64,000 bases of DNA from Diplolepis rosae (lineage: Eukaryota > Arthropoda > Insecta > Hymenoptera > Diplolepididae), in NCBI GenBank assembly GCA_030998225.1, contig JAPYXD010000680.1:2542001-2606000 (forward strand), given 5' to 3'. Positions 1 to 10,041 of the stretch are shown here, in pieces; the first letter of the stretch is position 1; the number at the start of each line of letters is the position of its first letter. Below the pieces are notes generated by a model. That model was not told the origin of the DNA. It saw only the letters and a program-made list of their open reading frames with translations, and did no database searches. The translations under genes and the position numbers were made by a program.

Positions 1-309
1 AACCAGTAAATATAAGTTTAAGGTAGTTGTCGTGCCAAAAATCAGTCTCTGGAAAAAGAAGTTTTTCTATGATTTCAAGACTGGAAATTATATCATCAGC
101 CGTGTCATATGCAAGGAAAGACACTCTTTTTTAATGAAAAAATTTAAAAATTACGAAAAATAATTGTTTAATAATGTTTTTTGTAATAGGATTTTTCCTT
201 ACAATCGCTTCTTACCAATTTTTAAAAAATGATTGAAGTTTCTTAAATCATTGCTTATTTTTTCGGCGAAAATATTCTCTACAACTTGACCGTTTCCAAT
301 TTTTGAAAT

Positions 310-373
310 AGCTCAGTGGTTAGAGCAGTCGACCGGCAATCGAAAGACCTGGGCTCGAATCCCAGCGCAGTCG
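310..373 (+). tRNA. tRNA-like pseudogene (SINE head, incomplete acceptor stem)
   Basis: An A-box-like AGCTCAGTGGTTAGAGCA forms a D-arm (GCTC/GAGC). A B-box-like CTCGAATCCCAG forms a good T-stem (CTGGG/CCCAG). The anticodon arm would be GTCGA-CCGGCAA-TCGAA, giving anticodon GGC (Ala), but position 33 is C rather than U and the outer stem pair is broken. There is no 5' acceptor strand that pairs with the 3' CGCAGTC. The bases where it should lie belong to the target duplication, so the copy is 5'-truncated. It is not a functional tRNA gene. It is best read as the head of a tRNA-derived SINE. Confidence 0.55.
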
Positions 374-569
374 AAAGCGTCATTTTTTCCACAGAAAGAT
401 TTTCAAATTCTTTAAATATTGAATTTATTTGCATTATTTGCGATATAAGAGTTTGAAATTGTCTACGAGGACACCTGTCGACAACGTATCCTATCTGATA
501 CGCGACTAGTGATCCTCCGATAATGTAGGCAGTGACAAAAATTTCAAACTCAACTAATTAATTTGAAAT
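310..569 (+). mobile_element. tRNA-derived SINE-like insertion with an 8-bp target duplication
   Basis: The sequence TTTGAAAT occurs at 302-309 and again at 562-569. Removing one copy and the material between restores the arm/loop sequence expected from sibling TTAA elements. The insert opens with a tRNA-like region holding pol III A-box and B-box motifs, followed by GCAGTCGAAAGCGTC and TTTTTTCCACAGAAAG. The same downstream block occurs on the minus strand at 39395-39474, also between target duplications, so this is a mobile family. Further in, GAGTTTGAAATT (about 450) and AATTTCAAACTC (about 542) form an inverted pair, which may be a second small insert or part of the SINE body. Confidence 0.6.
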
Positions 570-1054
570 TCTTTAATGGCTGAAATAATTAAAAATCAAT
601 TTTCCAAACCAAAATTTTTATAAACAAATTGCTGTATTTGATAATTGATTTATTTTCAAAAATTGGAAACGGTTAAGTTGTAGAGAATATTTCCCCCGGA
701 AAAATAAGCTATGATTTAAGAAACTTCAATCATTTTCAAAAATTGGTAAGAAACGATGGTAAAGAAATATCCTATTATAAAAAACATTATTAAAATATTA
801 TTTTTCGTAATTTTTAAATTTTTTCATTAAAAAGAGTGTCTTTTCTTACATATGACACGGCTGATGATATAATTCTCAGTCTTGAAATCATAGAAAAACT
901 TCTTTTTCCAGAGACTGTTTTTTGGCATGACGACTACCTTAAGTTAATGACAGATCAAAACAGACTAGAAAAATAATAAAGAATTAAATTGTAATTTCAT
1001 GATGACACTTATAGGTACTTGTTGAGTAAATAAATATTAATTGTTTATTTTCAG

Positions 1055-1262
1055 ATTCAAATTCATCATGGATATAATTATTAAAACAGGTTTTCAATCA
1101 ATTAAACATACAACAGAATTTCAACCACAAACAAAAATTAAAGGTAAAAAACTCGTTCTGGCAGAACACGTACGAGATGTCCAAGAGTTCCGTAGAAATA
1201 ATGGAAGTTATTTAATAAAATCTCGTATAATTCGACAAGCATATAAAAATAAAATGAAATGA
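1055..1262 (+). pseudogene. Orphan exon, SWIM/YqaJ-type transposon-related protein (tentative)
   Basis: A splice-acceptor-like tract (TTGTTTATTTTCAG, ending at 1054) precedes an open frame that runs to TGA at 1260-1262. The first ATG is at 1068. The part KGKKLVLAEHVRDVQEF followed by YLIKSRIIRQ resembles, from memory of the family, the segment just before the SWIM zinc finger in insect YqaJ/SWIM-type proteins. Those usually continue into a cysteine/histidine motif, but here the frame stops first and no such motif follows. The exon sits between two TTAA foldback elements, with no partner exon nearby. It is probably a relic left by a transposon or retrocopy. The family assignment is a recollection, not a search result. 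Confidence 0.35.
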
Positions 1263-1319
1263 AATATAAAACAGCCTCCTTTAACGCCTAAATTATCCAC
1301 TGCGTGCGCTGGCGTCGAT

Positions 1320-1994
1320 TTAAGGTAGTTGTTGCGCCAAAAATTATTCTCTGGAAAAAGAAGTTTTTCTATGATTTCAAGACTGGTAATTATATCATCA
1401 GTCATGTCATATGTAAGGAAAGACACTCTTTTTAATGAAAAAAATTTTAAAATTACGAAAAATAATATTTTAATAATGTTTTTTGTAATAGGATATTTCC
1501 TTATTATCGCTCCATACCAAATTTTCAAAAATGGTGCGATTCTGATAAATCATGAATCATTTTTTTAGGAAAAGGATTCTATACAACTTTACCGTTTCCG
1601 ATTTTTGAAAATAAATCAATTATTATCAAATTCAGCAATTTGTTTATAAAAATTTCGTTTTGGAAAATTGTTTGTTAATGATTTCAACCATTAATGAATT
1701 TATTTTCAAAAATCGGAAACGGTAAAGTTGTAGAGAATCCTTTTCCTAAAAAAATGATTCATGATTTATCAGAATCGCACCATTTTTGAAAATTTGGTAT
1801 GGAGCGATAATAAGGAAATATCCTATTACAAAAAACATTATCAAAATATTATTTTTCATAATTTTAAATTTTTTTTTATTAAAAAGAGTGTCTCTCCTTA
1901 CATATGACACGGCTGATGATATAATTACCAGTCTTGAAATCATAGAAAAACTTCTTTTTCCAGAGACTGATTTTTGGCGCAACAACCACCTTAA
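1320..1994. mobile_element. TTAA-flanked foldback element, copy 2 (best preserved)
   Basis: The ends are TTAAGGTAGTTGTTGCGCC and its inverse, with TTAA at both limits (1320-1323 and 1991-1994). The two arms are near-perfect inverted copies with a short central loop near 1625-1690. A 79-codon open frame occurs in the same place on both arms, on opposite strands (1329-1568 plus, 1746-1985 minus), with almost the same translation. This is a direct sign of the palindrome and not evidence of a gene. A transcript through it would fold into a hairpin of about 300 bp. Confidence 0.85.
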
Positions 1995-2667
1995 CTCTCC
2001 CTACTATGACTTCGCACGGTGCCTATATCATGAATTAATCAGAATTAAGAAAGCCATTTCGGTAAGCTCTTCTGCCTATCGTTTCTTATACGAAAAATGA
2101 TAACTAGTTTTTGATTCGTTCTATTTCGTTCAAAGGAAAAGTCATCATGGAGTACCTCGTCCTTAAAGGAGAGAACAAGTAACTTTACGATTTTCACCAT
2201 TTATAGATGTTGCAGGAAACTGTTAAACAAAAATTGTGTGATTTATAATCATGAACCTGCTACTTTTCCGAGAATAGCTCAAGTGATTATATTACAGGTT
2301 GTTTGATTTATCTCTCAATAAATCCAATTGAATAGTATAATTAATTATTTGCATAACGTTAGAATGGATAGTTGTTAGGTCTTGTAATTGAAACTATTCG
2401 TACGGCTTGATTATAAACTTTAATTGATTATCCTACGTTTCAGATAGTCAGGATAATGCTTTTTGAAAAGAAAAGAATAAGAATTCTAGCTGCTATTTTA
2501 CTCTCAATTAAACGTCCTTAAGACCATTAATAAACCGGATCACGTGACTTCGGTAATTGCAATTACAGTTTTTAAGATTATTCGAAAACTAATCACTAAT
2601 ATGAATTTTCTGTACTATACAAATCTTATTTGCTCTTTTTTTATGTTTCTTTGCAACGAAAATTCAT
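1995..2667. other. Unassigned AT-rich spacer
   Basis: I see no coding signal, repeat or RNA gene here. It may be single-copy host DNA between two TTAA elements. Confidence 0.5.
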
Positions 2668-3328
2668 TTAAGGTAGTTCCTTCAAGAAAATGAGACCTCG
2701 GGCAAAAATAGATAATTTTGCTTTCAAGAATAGCAATATTATTATTGAAGGGCTAATTTAAAAGAGGAAAGACTATTTTTCATTTAAAAAATTTGAAGCA
2801 CAAAAAATAATTTTATTTTTGTCCAAACTTATTTTCTTATCGCTTCGAGCCAACTTTTTAAAAATTATGCGATTTTAATAAATTACGAATCACTTTTTCA
2901 CGAAAAAGATCCCCTACAACTTAAACATTTACAATTTTCGAAAATGAATAAATTATTATAAAATTCAGCAATTTGTTTATAAAAATTTTGTTTTGAAAAA
3001 TTGTTTTTTTTATGATTTCAGCCATTAAAGAATTCATTTTTAAAAATTGGAAACGGTCAAGTTGTAGAGAATCTTTTTCCTAGAAAAATGAACTGTGATT
3101 TATTAGAATCGCATCATTTTTAAAAATTTGGCTTGAAGCGATAAGGAAATAAGTTTGCGCTAGAATAAAATTTATTATTAAAATTATTATTTTGTGGTTC
3201 AAAATTTTTTCATGAAAAATAATCTTTTCTCCTTCAAATTAGCCCTTTAAAAAATAATATTGCTATTCTTGAGAGCAAAATCATCTATTTTTGCCTGAGG
3301 TCTAATTTTCGTGAAGGATCTACCTTAA
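2668..3328. mobile_element. TTAA foldback element, subfamily II, copy A
   Basis: It begins TTAAGGTAGTTCCTTCAAG and ends with the inverted GGATCTACCTTAA, with TTAA at 2668-2671 and 3325-3328. The arms read inward through AATAGCAATATTATTATTGA and are inverted across the element. The centre resembles the loop of the 1320-1994 element, but the outer arm sequence differs, so this is a sister subfamily. A second member lies at 18554-19152. No ORF of note. Confidence 0.75.
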
Positions 3329-3869
3329 GTTATTAATTTTTGAATAAACTTAATCAAGAAAATTTATTTTTTCATCAACAAATTCGCAAAAATTAGGTGA
3401 CTTGTCTTATGATGCTCCTTATTATATTCCAAAATTTCAGCCCTAAACAATGAATATTTTAGCAAAAGATTTTTGCAAAACAAACTGAGTGCCTTTTTTC
3501 GAAAGTCACGTAACTTTAAGAAAAATATAATTTTGATCAAAGATAAGAATTTCCCAGATTAATTTAACAAATCAGAATATATTTTTCACTATGAAGGATA
3601 TTGTAAACAATGAAAAATACTATTTCCAATAAATGCCCACAATGCACCGTAAAAAATAAAGGAGCAGCGTGAAATGGCCCCTTCTAAATGTCAGCAATAT
3701 ATTAATATTCATTAGATAGATGCTAACACGCGATTAGGAGTCGTTAATTGAGAACACGCCCATCACACTTTACGACGCTAATAGTTACACTTCAGATCTT
3801 TTCACAATCAACAACTGGTGGCATCTTTGACTTTGTGATACGGTTGCAAAAAAACCGGTAAAATGGAAA
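3329..3869. other. Unassigned spacer
   Basis: No gene or clear repeat seen. The sequence is less biased than the elements around it near 3700-3860. Confidence 0.4.
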
Positions 3870-3945
3870 TCTGCCCGCGTCGCACGCGGCTCGAAAGTTT
3901 GAGCGCGCGATTCTGTCGTCGCTCTTCGCGTTCTGAAATATGTGA
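3870..3945 (-). repeat. Dispersed GCGAAGCGC repeat, fragment
   Basis: A short CG-rich patch contains GAGCGCGCGATTCTGTCGTC and CTCTTCGCGTTCTGAAA. It matches the core of the repeats at 13925-14215, 17830-18130, 29100-29250 and 32170-32290. It is a sharp CpG-rich island in AT-rich surroundings. Confidence 0.5.
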
Positions 3946-4000
3946 ATTTACTGACTACATTTTTTTGAATTTCAAGTAAAAAAGGAAATTTTATTTCCTT

Positions 4001-4250
4001 GAGCTAGTTTTCCTTCCAGAAACCAGATCTCTGGAAAAAAAGTTTTTCTATGATTTTAAAACTTGAAATAAAATTACCTTATGCATATATAATTGCCTTA
4101 TGAAAGAGAAAACATAATGTTTTATGAAAAGAATTTAAAACTTGCGAAAAATAATACTTGTAATAATGGTTTCTGTAATGGAATTTTTCCTTTTTATCGC
4201 TTCTTAGCAAATTTTCAAAAATGATTGAATTTTCATAAATCAACGAAAGT
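4001..4250. repeat. Diverged half of a TTAA foldback element
   Basis: The order of blocks (CTCTGGAAAAAAAGTTTTTC, a polar T-rich segment, then TTATCGCTTCTTAGCAAATT) follows the left arm of the 1320-1994 element with many substitutions. The TTAA end and the second arm are missing, so this is an old truncated copy. Confidence 0.55.
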
Positions 4251-5239
4251 TGGAGATCTTTTTGAAGTAAAGAATTTTGTTTTATAACCTTTTTTCCGTA
4301 TCTTGTATATTTTAGCGAGAAAATTGAATTTTAGATTTTCATAAAAACGTTTTTAATGCATAAAAGAAAATATATAAACTCCTATGAAGTAGTATATTGT
4401 ATGCTCAGTGGGAGAAATGGGTAATTTTATGGCAAATGTGATGTTTTCGGCACGAGCCGAAGATGAGTGTTGAAAACGATATTTTTCATAACAAGAACGT
4501 GGAATGGAGGGCTTCTCAAAAGCAAAAGCAGTGATGAGATTCCTCATTTTCACACACATGAAATTTTCATTATATATCTGTGTGAGCGAGCATGAAATGC
4601 TCGCTGACAGACATATAATGAAAATGTTATGTTAACACTATTAAATGGGCACATTTTAAATTTTTCCTCGAATATCGATCGAAATAAGGAACTTTTCGTT
4701 CGCTGCGCGCGTATGAGAAACGCCCCTTCCCACGTTCGTGTTATGAAAAAATCTTTAAAAGCTGAACAATTTTCTTCCCCAAATTTTTTTCATATTTCGG
4801 ATATATTTAGTATAAAATGGAATTTTTCAGTTTTGATAGCGTTTTTACGATTAAAACGAAAACTACGTGTCCGATTAGAAAATAGTCTCAAGTAAATTTG
4901 TATATCTTCTTTTGATCAGTAATTTTTTTCCAACATTTTTTCTATCTTGTATAGTTTTGTTGGAAATCCAAAGTTTTTATTTTTAATATCATTTTTCATT
5001 GATAAACAAAAGATATTACTCCTATAAAAAAATTGTCAACACCAAAGTTGTAGATCTTTTTAAACAATTTTTGTTGGGCCATCAAAAAGTGTGCCAAAGC
5101 GTAATTCAATTCGACAATTCTTTCGAAAGTTATTGTGCTCACAGACGACGACGACAGACAGAACTCGTCGTAAAACCCAATTTTTCTCATTCAGGGCATG
5201 GCCGGCTCTACTATATACGCGAAATAGGCAACCGCCTCT
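4251..5239. other. Unassigned region with an imperfect palindrome
   Basis: Around 4568-4621 the sequence folds on itself (TTCATTATATATCTGTG ... CAGACATATAATGAA, centre GCGAGCATGAAATGCTCGC). Around 5040-5180 there is a diverged relative, in reverse orientation, of the GTCT-type element at 8719 (CAGACGACGACGACAGACAG). The short ORFs here (for example 4629-4895) show no recognisable protein. Confidence 0.4.
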
Positions 5240-6066
5240 CGTGTGGAAAAATTTCATGGCGTTAGCCAGCGCCAGACCAGACTGTCTGGTTTCCAGTTCT
5301 GGCGCTGACTATAAGGCCTGGTTTGGAGCTGGCCAGAACTGTAACGTTTTTGTACGATCAGCTGCTAGTCAGCGGCTGTCCAGCCACAAGCCATAGGCTG
5401 CTTAGCCTCAAGCCAGCGGCCGGCCAGACACTAGTCAGCCACTAATTCGCGGCTGGTTAGCCACAAGCCAGCGGCTAGTCAGCCACTAATTTGCGGCTGG
5501 TTAGCCACTAATTAGTGGTCAGTTAATAAAGTTTTGGTTGAAAAATCATTTTCATTGAAGATTTATCGATTTCGATTAATTGATTAAAAATCCTAACCTC
5601 TCAAAGTAATTCAATCTTTTCTTGTATTCTTCTTTGTCAGATACACGGAGTTTGTATATACCTTTTAATTTAGAAATAGATCACCGTTTCACAAGAAACA
5701 TTTCACTTTTCATGCGTCAAAAAATGCAGTCAAGCTCTTGCTCAGAAACTTCAGACAGTTTATTCGATTTGTCAACACGTTTGAGTGTTGAAGACTAGCA
5801 ATATGATCCACAAAGATACAACTTAATCAGTGCAATTTTTTTAATCAAAAATTAAGTAGTAGCAATATTTGAAAAAAGGATATACTTGTTTCCGGTCGCG
5901 TAATAAATGTTTCTAAAAACTTGTTGCTAACCTATGAATTTTTCGAAAATTGTAAAAAAAAATTTCGTTTGTCACATACAAATTTTTTCTGTCATGGAAT
6001 GCTGACCAGCGCCAGATCTGAGCCAGACCGGAACTTCTAGACTAGCCATGAAATTTTTCCACATGG
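5240..6066. mobile_element. Inverted-repeat element with CGTGTGGAAAAATTTCATGG termini
   Basis: The left end CGTGTGGAAAAATTTCATGG is matched by CCATGAAATTTTTCCACATG at the right end, followed inward by CCAGCGCCAGA-type sequence at both ends. The left half holds short GC-rich subrepeats (variants of GCGGCTGGTTAGCCAC and GCTAGTCAGCCACTAAT). The flanks (GGCAACCGCCTCT and GGGCGCGCCAAATTTT) look like the two halves of a sequence also seen near 7185-7215, so the element appears inserted into another repeat. A related half-copy lies at 49450-50170. Confidence 0.6.
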
Positions 6067-7353
6067 GCGCGCCAAATTTTCTTAAGCGGCCCTGATTCAG
6101 AGGTTCTCAAAACGTCAAGATTTGATGAAAGTTTTAAAATTCATTTTTCACATAAAATATATAAGAATCTAATAAGATGATAATTAGTTTTCTCCCTGGC
6201 AATTCCGGTACCAGAAATGAATGTGTACTTATTTTCTCAAGTTTGGTATTTACTCAAGTATTGAACTGACCTTTAAAGAGAATTTAAAGAGAAAAGAATT
6301 CCGGTTATTTATTTCCTTACTTGTCTTTGTTTCTACTTTTCTTGATGGACATTTAACGTCCACTCGTTCCATTCATTTATGTCAAGGAGTGAGCACAAGT
6401 ATCGAAAGCACGAGTTCTGTTTGTATTCCATGATTCGCAGAGAAATTCCCAGGGGAGTGATTATTCAAAAGGTTAACAGTAAAGGATTGATTGAACAAAA
6501 ACATAATACTTGGAACTTTTTGAGTGAATAAAAATTCATCTGATTCAAGGATTATTTTCTGATTATATTCTGGCTTCTGTTTAAGCTTGAAGTACGACTT
6601 TCTTGAATAAGTAAAAGTTCACGCTTTCTCGATGAAATATAGATTTCCGTAGTACCCAGAAACCCCGTGGAGAGACCGTGGTTAGAATTTCAATTATCAT
6701 AATCCGTAAATGAAGCAGAATTAATGCATGACGTCGAACATGCTAAGTAGTTCTGTTACAATTTCAGAATAAAGTCAACACCTGTCGAAGGCTCGACTTG
6801 AATTAATGAGGCATGGCATTCTGCAAGATCTGAAAACGGTTTGCTTTTGTCTGGTTTAAAATAGAAGTATGTAAAGCTCAGAAGCACGTTTGAATTGTTT
6901 CTGTCTGTCTCAGAATAATCCGAAAATATACGACTAAGTATAGATTAAGTTTCGTTTTATTGTACTTGTTAAATTTAATAGGAATGGGAGGATTCTTTCG
7001 ATAACATGGGGAAAGTGAGATTTTGCGTACGACTAAAAAATATTTTCGGGATATTTCGGTTGGATATCCTTAAATAATCCCTAGAAAATCCGAGTATTCC
7101 CCTAGAATATCTTGGGTATCGACAAATCGACATTTCCGCTATTCTAAAGGCTTCCTGATAACCTGATAATATAGGCGAAATAGGTAACCGCTTAGGGCGG
7201 CAAAATTTAGGGGCAGCAAAGTTGGGGTGAAATTTTCATTTTTATAACGAGAAGTCGATGGAAAAAATATAAAATATTTATCTTTTATTTTGAATTCACC
7301 GCAAAAAATGAAAGGATTGTAATTTCGTTACTAAAAAAAAGTGTGTAATTGTA
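6067..7353. other. Unassigned region, no gene recognised
   Basis: The ORF at 6221-6433 has no recognisable motif and is probably fortuitous. Near 7030-7130 a run of GGATAT/GAATAT-rich sequence recalls 10770-10800 and 11050-11160, possibly one old repeat family. Near 7185-7230 is a short block (GGTAACCGCTTAGGGCGGC) that matches the flank of the 5240 element. Confidence 0.4.
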
Positions 7354-7427
7354 TTAAGGTAGTTGTCGCGCCAAAAATCAGTTTCTTGGAAAAGAAGTTT
7401 TTCTATGATTTCAAGACTGCACTGAGA

Positions 7428-8537
7428 GACTTTTCGTTAGAGTAAAAGATAAAGATGAATCAAAATTTAGTATAATATCGTTTCAAAATGGGGAAAGCCG
7501 AGGCTTTATTATACTTATTCATATTATGACATCGAAGTTTGATATAGTCATAACGGTCTTTAATATATGAAGAAGATAAAGTAGTATTTTAAATACTAAA
7601 TATTATGAATCTCTATTCGAGAAATTGAAAGTACGAGAAAATGATATTATGATTACTAAGTTGTCTAAAAATAATTTGAATAAGATAAATAATGAATATC
7701 ACATTTTGGAAAGCATGTTTGAGAAATTCATATTATGAATATGAACTTGCCAGAAACCTCACGACGCGCAGCAAAAATCAAAACATTAATTCTCGGTTTT
7801 TCATATAATTTGTTTCAGAATGTCGTCCGAGTATTTCCGACGTTATCCGAATAGCTTCGTAGACTTGAATCCAAGTCTGCCCAACCCCCAACTCAGTAGT
7901 GGCTTATAAGCGACATTTATTTCGGAATATGGCAAGCGAGAATAGCCGAGAGGCTTTAGGCGTTAGAAATGCGTTTGGTTAATGTAGATATAGGTAGAGT
8001 AGGGGGTTCGAACCCAAAGGCGATTCTGAAATTTAATTTCAAGCGTATGCGAATATAAATAGTGTAGCATTGTGTACTTAAATATATATGAATATAACTA
8101 AGGTATGATAATAATATTTGTGTATGTGTTTCCACTGAAACCTCCCCTCTTCTGAGTGCCCAAAGCTCTCCCCTCTATCTTCCTCTTGCTTCGCACGCGT
8201 TAGAAAAAGACACCACAATCCATAACCCGGAGACACGTCCCTTCTGAAGGTCAAACTTTTTGGTGGAATGAGTGATTTTTCATATAGTGGTTTTCAGATT
8301 CACATATTCTTTGTTTCGCTTCGAAACTTTGATATAGTAAATTTCAAATTCTCGTAGGTTTTATAGCAGTTAGTAAAACATATATTCCATTTATTCAAAT
8401 GAAAATATTAATTTTGCCGCTTGAAAACCACTATATTAATTTCTGATATGTAAACCCTGTTTGCCTCACTTTTAAACGATATTATACTAAAATATGATTC
8501 ACTTCTACGATTTATTCTAACGAAAAGTCTCTCAGTG
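7428..8537. mobile_element. CACTGAGAG-ended element with 67-bp imperfect terminal repeats
   Basis: The left end CACTGAGAGACTTTTCGTTA and the right end TAACGAAAAGTCTCTCAGTG are exact inverses. The similarity continues inward for roughly 67 bases to TTTAGTATAATATCGTTT. The flanking TTAA element lets the target be read: ACTGG is split to leave TG on both sides, a 2-bp duplication. CAC termini with 2-bp duplications suit the CACTA/CMC group (inference). The interior has no long ORF but contains a tRNA-like block at 7935-8028 and CG-bearing stretches at 7800-7900 and 8120-8240. Confidence 0.7.
7935..8028 (+). tRNA. tRNA-like pseudogene (class II, Ser/Leu-like, long variable arm)
   Basis: An A-box-like TAGCCGAGAGGCTTTAGGCG and a B-box-like GGGTTCGAACCC are spaced as in a tRNA with a long variable arm. 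The acceptor strands do not pair well and the T-stem has only two or three good pairs, so it is not expected to be functional. It may act, or have acted, as a pol III promoter, or be a SINE head inside the CACTGAGAG element. Confidence 0.4.
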
Positions 8538-8718
8538 TGGTAATAATATCATCAGCCGTGTCATATGTAAGGAAAGACACTCTTTTTAATAAAAAAAATT
8601 TTTAAATTACGAAAAATAATATTTTAATAATGTTTTTGTAATAGGATATTTCCTTATTATCGCTCCATACCAAATTTTCAAAAATGGTGCGATTCTGATG
8701 AATCATGAATCATTTTTT

Positions 8719-8835
8719 ACATTCTCATCATGGATGAGAAGGTATTGGTTTTATGTGAAAAATGACTTTCGAAATTTTCATCAAATCTTTACGTTTTGAG
8801 ACCCCCTGAGTCAGAAAAAATGGTTTTTACGAAAG

Positions 8836-8874
<39 letters not shown>

Positions 8875-9765
8875 AGGTCGTGTGCGGCATAACTCTCGAT
8901 AGAATTATCAGATTGAATTGAGCTTTGGTACACTTTATCGGAGCCGAAAAAGTAAGGACAAGTTCGTTAACCAGCCACATCCAATCAAAATTGAGGGGTT
9001 GAGCACTACTTTTGTGTTTTTGAAAATAACTTTTTGAAAAAATCAAAAATTCCAATACTGGTTTTTGATAGTGCTCATAAATCTCTACGAATTATCCCAA
9101 TAACATTTTTTGATTAAATCAAAATTAGAAATGTTACAGCATATTCAAATTCGAAAAAAGTCAATATCAAAATTCCATTTTCAAGTTAAATTATACGAGA
9201 TACGAAAAAACGTTATGATACAATATTATTGAATAAATAAAGACCTACAAATTTGAATTGTAACATTTTTTCATAAGATGCATATTTTTCTTTTTAATTA
9301 AAAAAAAAACTATGGAAAATCCAAAATTCAATTTTTTAACAATAATATGTAAAATAAGAAAAAAACGTTAGAATACAAAGTTGTTAGTTTCAAAAAGATC
9401 TACAAGTTTTGTCTCACACAGTTTCTGATAAAACATATATTTTTCGTTTCAATTCCAAAAAATACGATTAAAATTCAAAAATTCCATTTTTTAGACAAAA
9501 TATGTGAGATACAAAAAAAACTTTGAGATGAAAAATTGTTTGGCTAAATAAGGTCTACACATTCTTATCGATAAATTTCTCGACAGGATGTATATTTTAT
9601 GTTTTGATTTTTAATATTAAATAAATTCGATTTTTTTCACCAAAATATGTGATACGAAATAAGCGTTGTTCTGCAAAATCATTTCCTTAAATAAAGTCTA
9701 CGATTGTTTTTCCTTTTTAAAAGATTTGGAAGAAAATAAATTTATCAATAATCATGTAATTTAAT
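8719..9765 (+). mobile_element. GTCT-microsatellite element with about 150-bp degenerate internal repeats
   Basis: It begins CATTCTCATCATGGATGAG, then has a GTCT microsatellite, then repeats a theme: a phrase like GAGATACGAAAAAACGTT, a phrase like TCTACAAATTT, and ATGTATATTTTTCGTTTT, at roughly 130-150 bp spacing. The same units recur at 27170-27815 and 31670-32101. There the distal side reads ATCATGATGAGAAT, close to the inverse of the left end, so the intact family may have short terminal inverted repeats. No coding capacity is seen. The distal end is not present in this copy. Confidence 0.5.
8837..8874 (+). repeat. GTCT tetranucleotide microsatellite
   Basis: About nine to ten uninterrupted GTCT units lie inside the 8719 element. 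The short minus-strand ORF across it reads as a repeated Thr-Asp-Arg-Gln string and is an artefact of the repeat. Confidence 0.9.
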
Positions 9766-10041
9766 TATTAATGATTTCAACCATTAAAGAATTTATTTTC
9801 AAAAATCGGAAACGGTAAAGTTGTAGAGAATCCTTTTCCTAAAAAAATGATTCATGATTTATCAGAATCGCACCATTTTTGAAAATTTGGTATGGAGCGA
9901 TAATAAGGAAATATCCTATTACAAAAAACATTATTAAAATATTATTTTTCATAATTTTTAAATTTTTTTTTATTATAAAGAGTGTCTTTCCTTACATATG
10001 ACACGGCTGATGATATAATTACCAGTCTTGAAATCATAGAA

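Larger units (their letters stand above)
18..942. mobile_element. TTAA-flanked foldback element, copy 1, split by a SINE-like insert
   Basis: The element starts TTAAGGTAGTTGTCGTGCC and ends with the inverted form before a second TTAA. The two arms (about 18-308 and 570-942) are inverted copies of each other. It shares its sequence with the cleaner copy at 1320-1994. TTAA at both ends is what piggyBac-type (also Kolobok or Sola3) transposition leaves, so a non-autonomous element of such a family is inferred. No transposase is present. The loop is interrupted by the insert at 310-569. Confidence 0.8.
7354..10041. mobile_element. TTAA foldback element, copy 3, carrying nested insertions and truncated at its right end
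   Basis: The left end TTAAGGTAGTTGTCGCGCC is at 7354. The left arm runs to 7427, resumes at 8538 and continues to about 8718. The right arm runs 9766-10041 and matches 1690-1960. It stops in the middle of the expected arm, where a different sequence with a hammerhead-like motif begins, so the terminal TTAA is missing. Two other elements (7428-8537 and 8719-9765) sit inside. The internal loop is lost at the second junction. This copy records at least three successive insertions. Confidence 0.7.

Noticed and set aside
302..373. Functional tRNA-Ala gene
   Set aside because: No pairing acceptor stem, C at position 33, a broken anticodon stem, and the 5' part is target-site sequence.
1900..1960. 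CTGATGA followed by GAAA in TTAA elements as a possible hammerhead
   Set aside because: The bases between (TATAATTACCAGTCTT) cannot form stem II, and no stem I/III partners are present.
1329..1985. Two 79-codon ORFs with near-identical hydrophobic products on opposite strands
   Set aside because: They are mirror images caused by the palindrome of the TTAA foldback, without promoter, splice sites or a known family.
5091..5396. 101-codon ORF at 5.1-5.4 kb
   Set aside because: Crosses the boundary of two repeats; overlapping ORFs exist in all frames there because of the balanced composition.
8789..9055. 88-codon minus-strand ORF with a Thr-Asp-Arg-Gln repeat
   Set aside because: Direct translation of the GTCT microsatellite; not a gene.
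8837..9730. Regularly spaced repeats as a CRISPR-like array
   Set aside because: Units are degenerate, long and AT-rich, occur in several dispersed copies in an animal-type genome, and have no cas genes.
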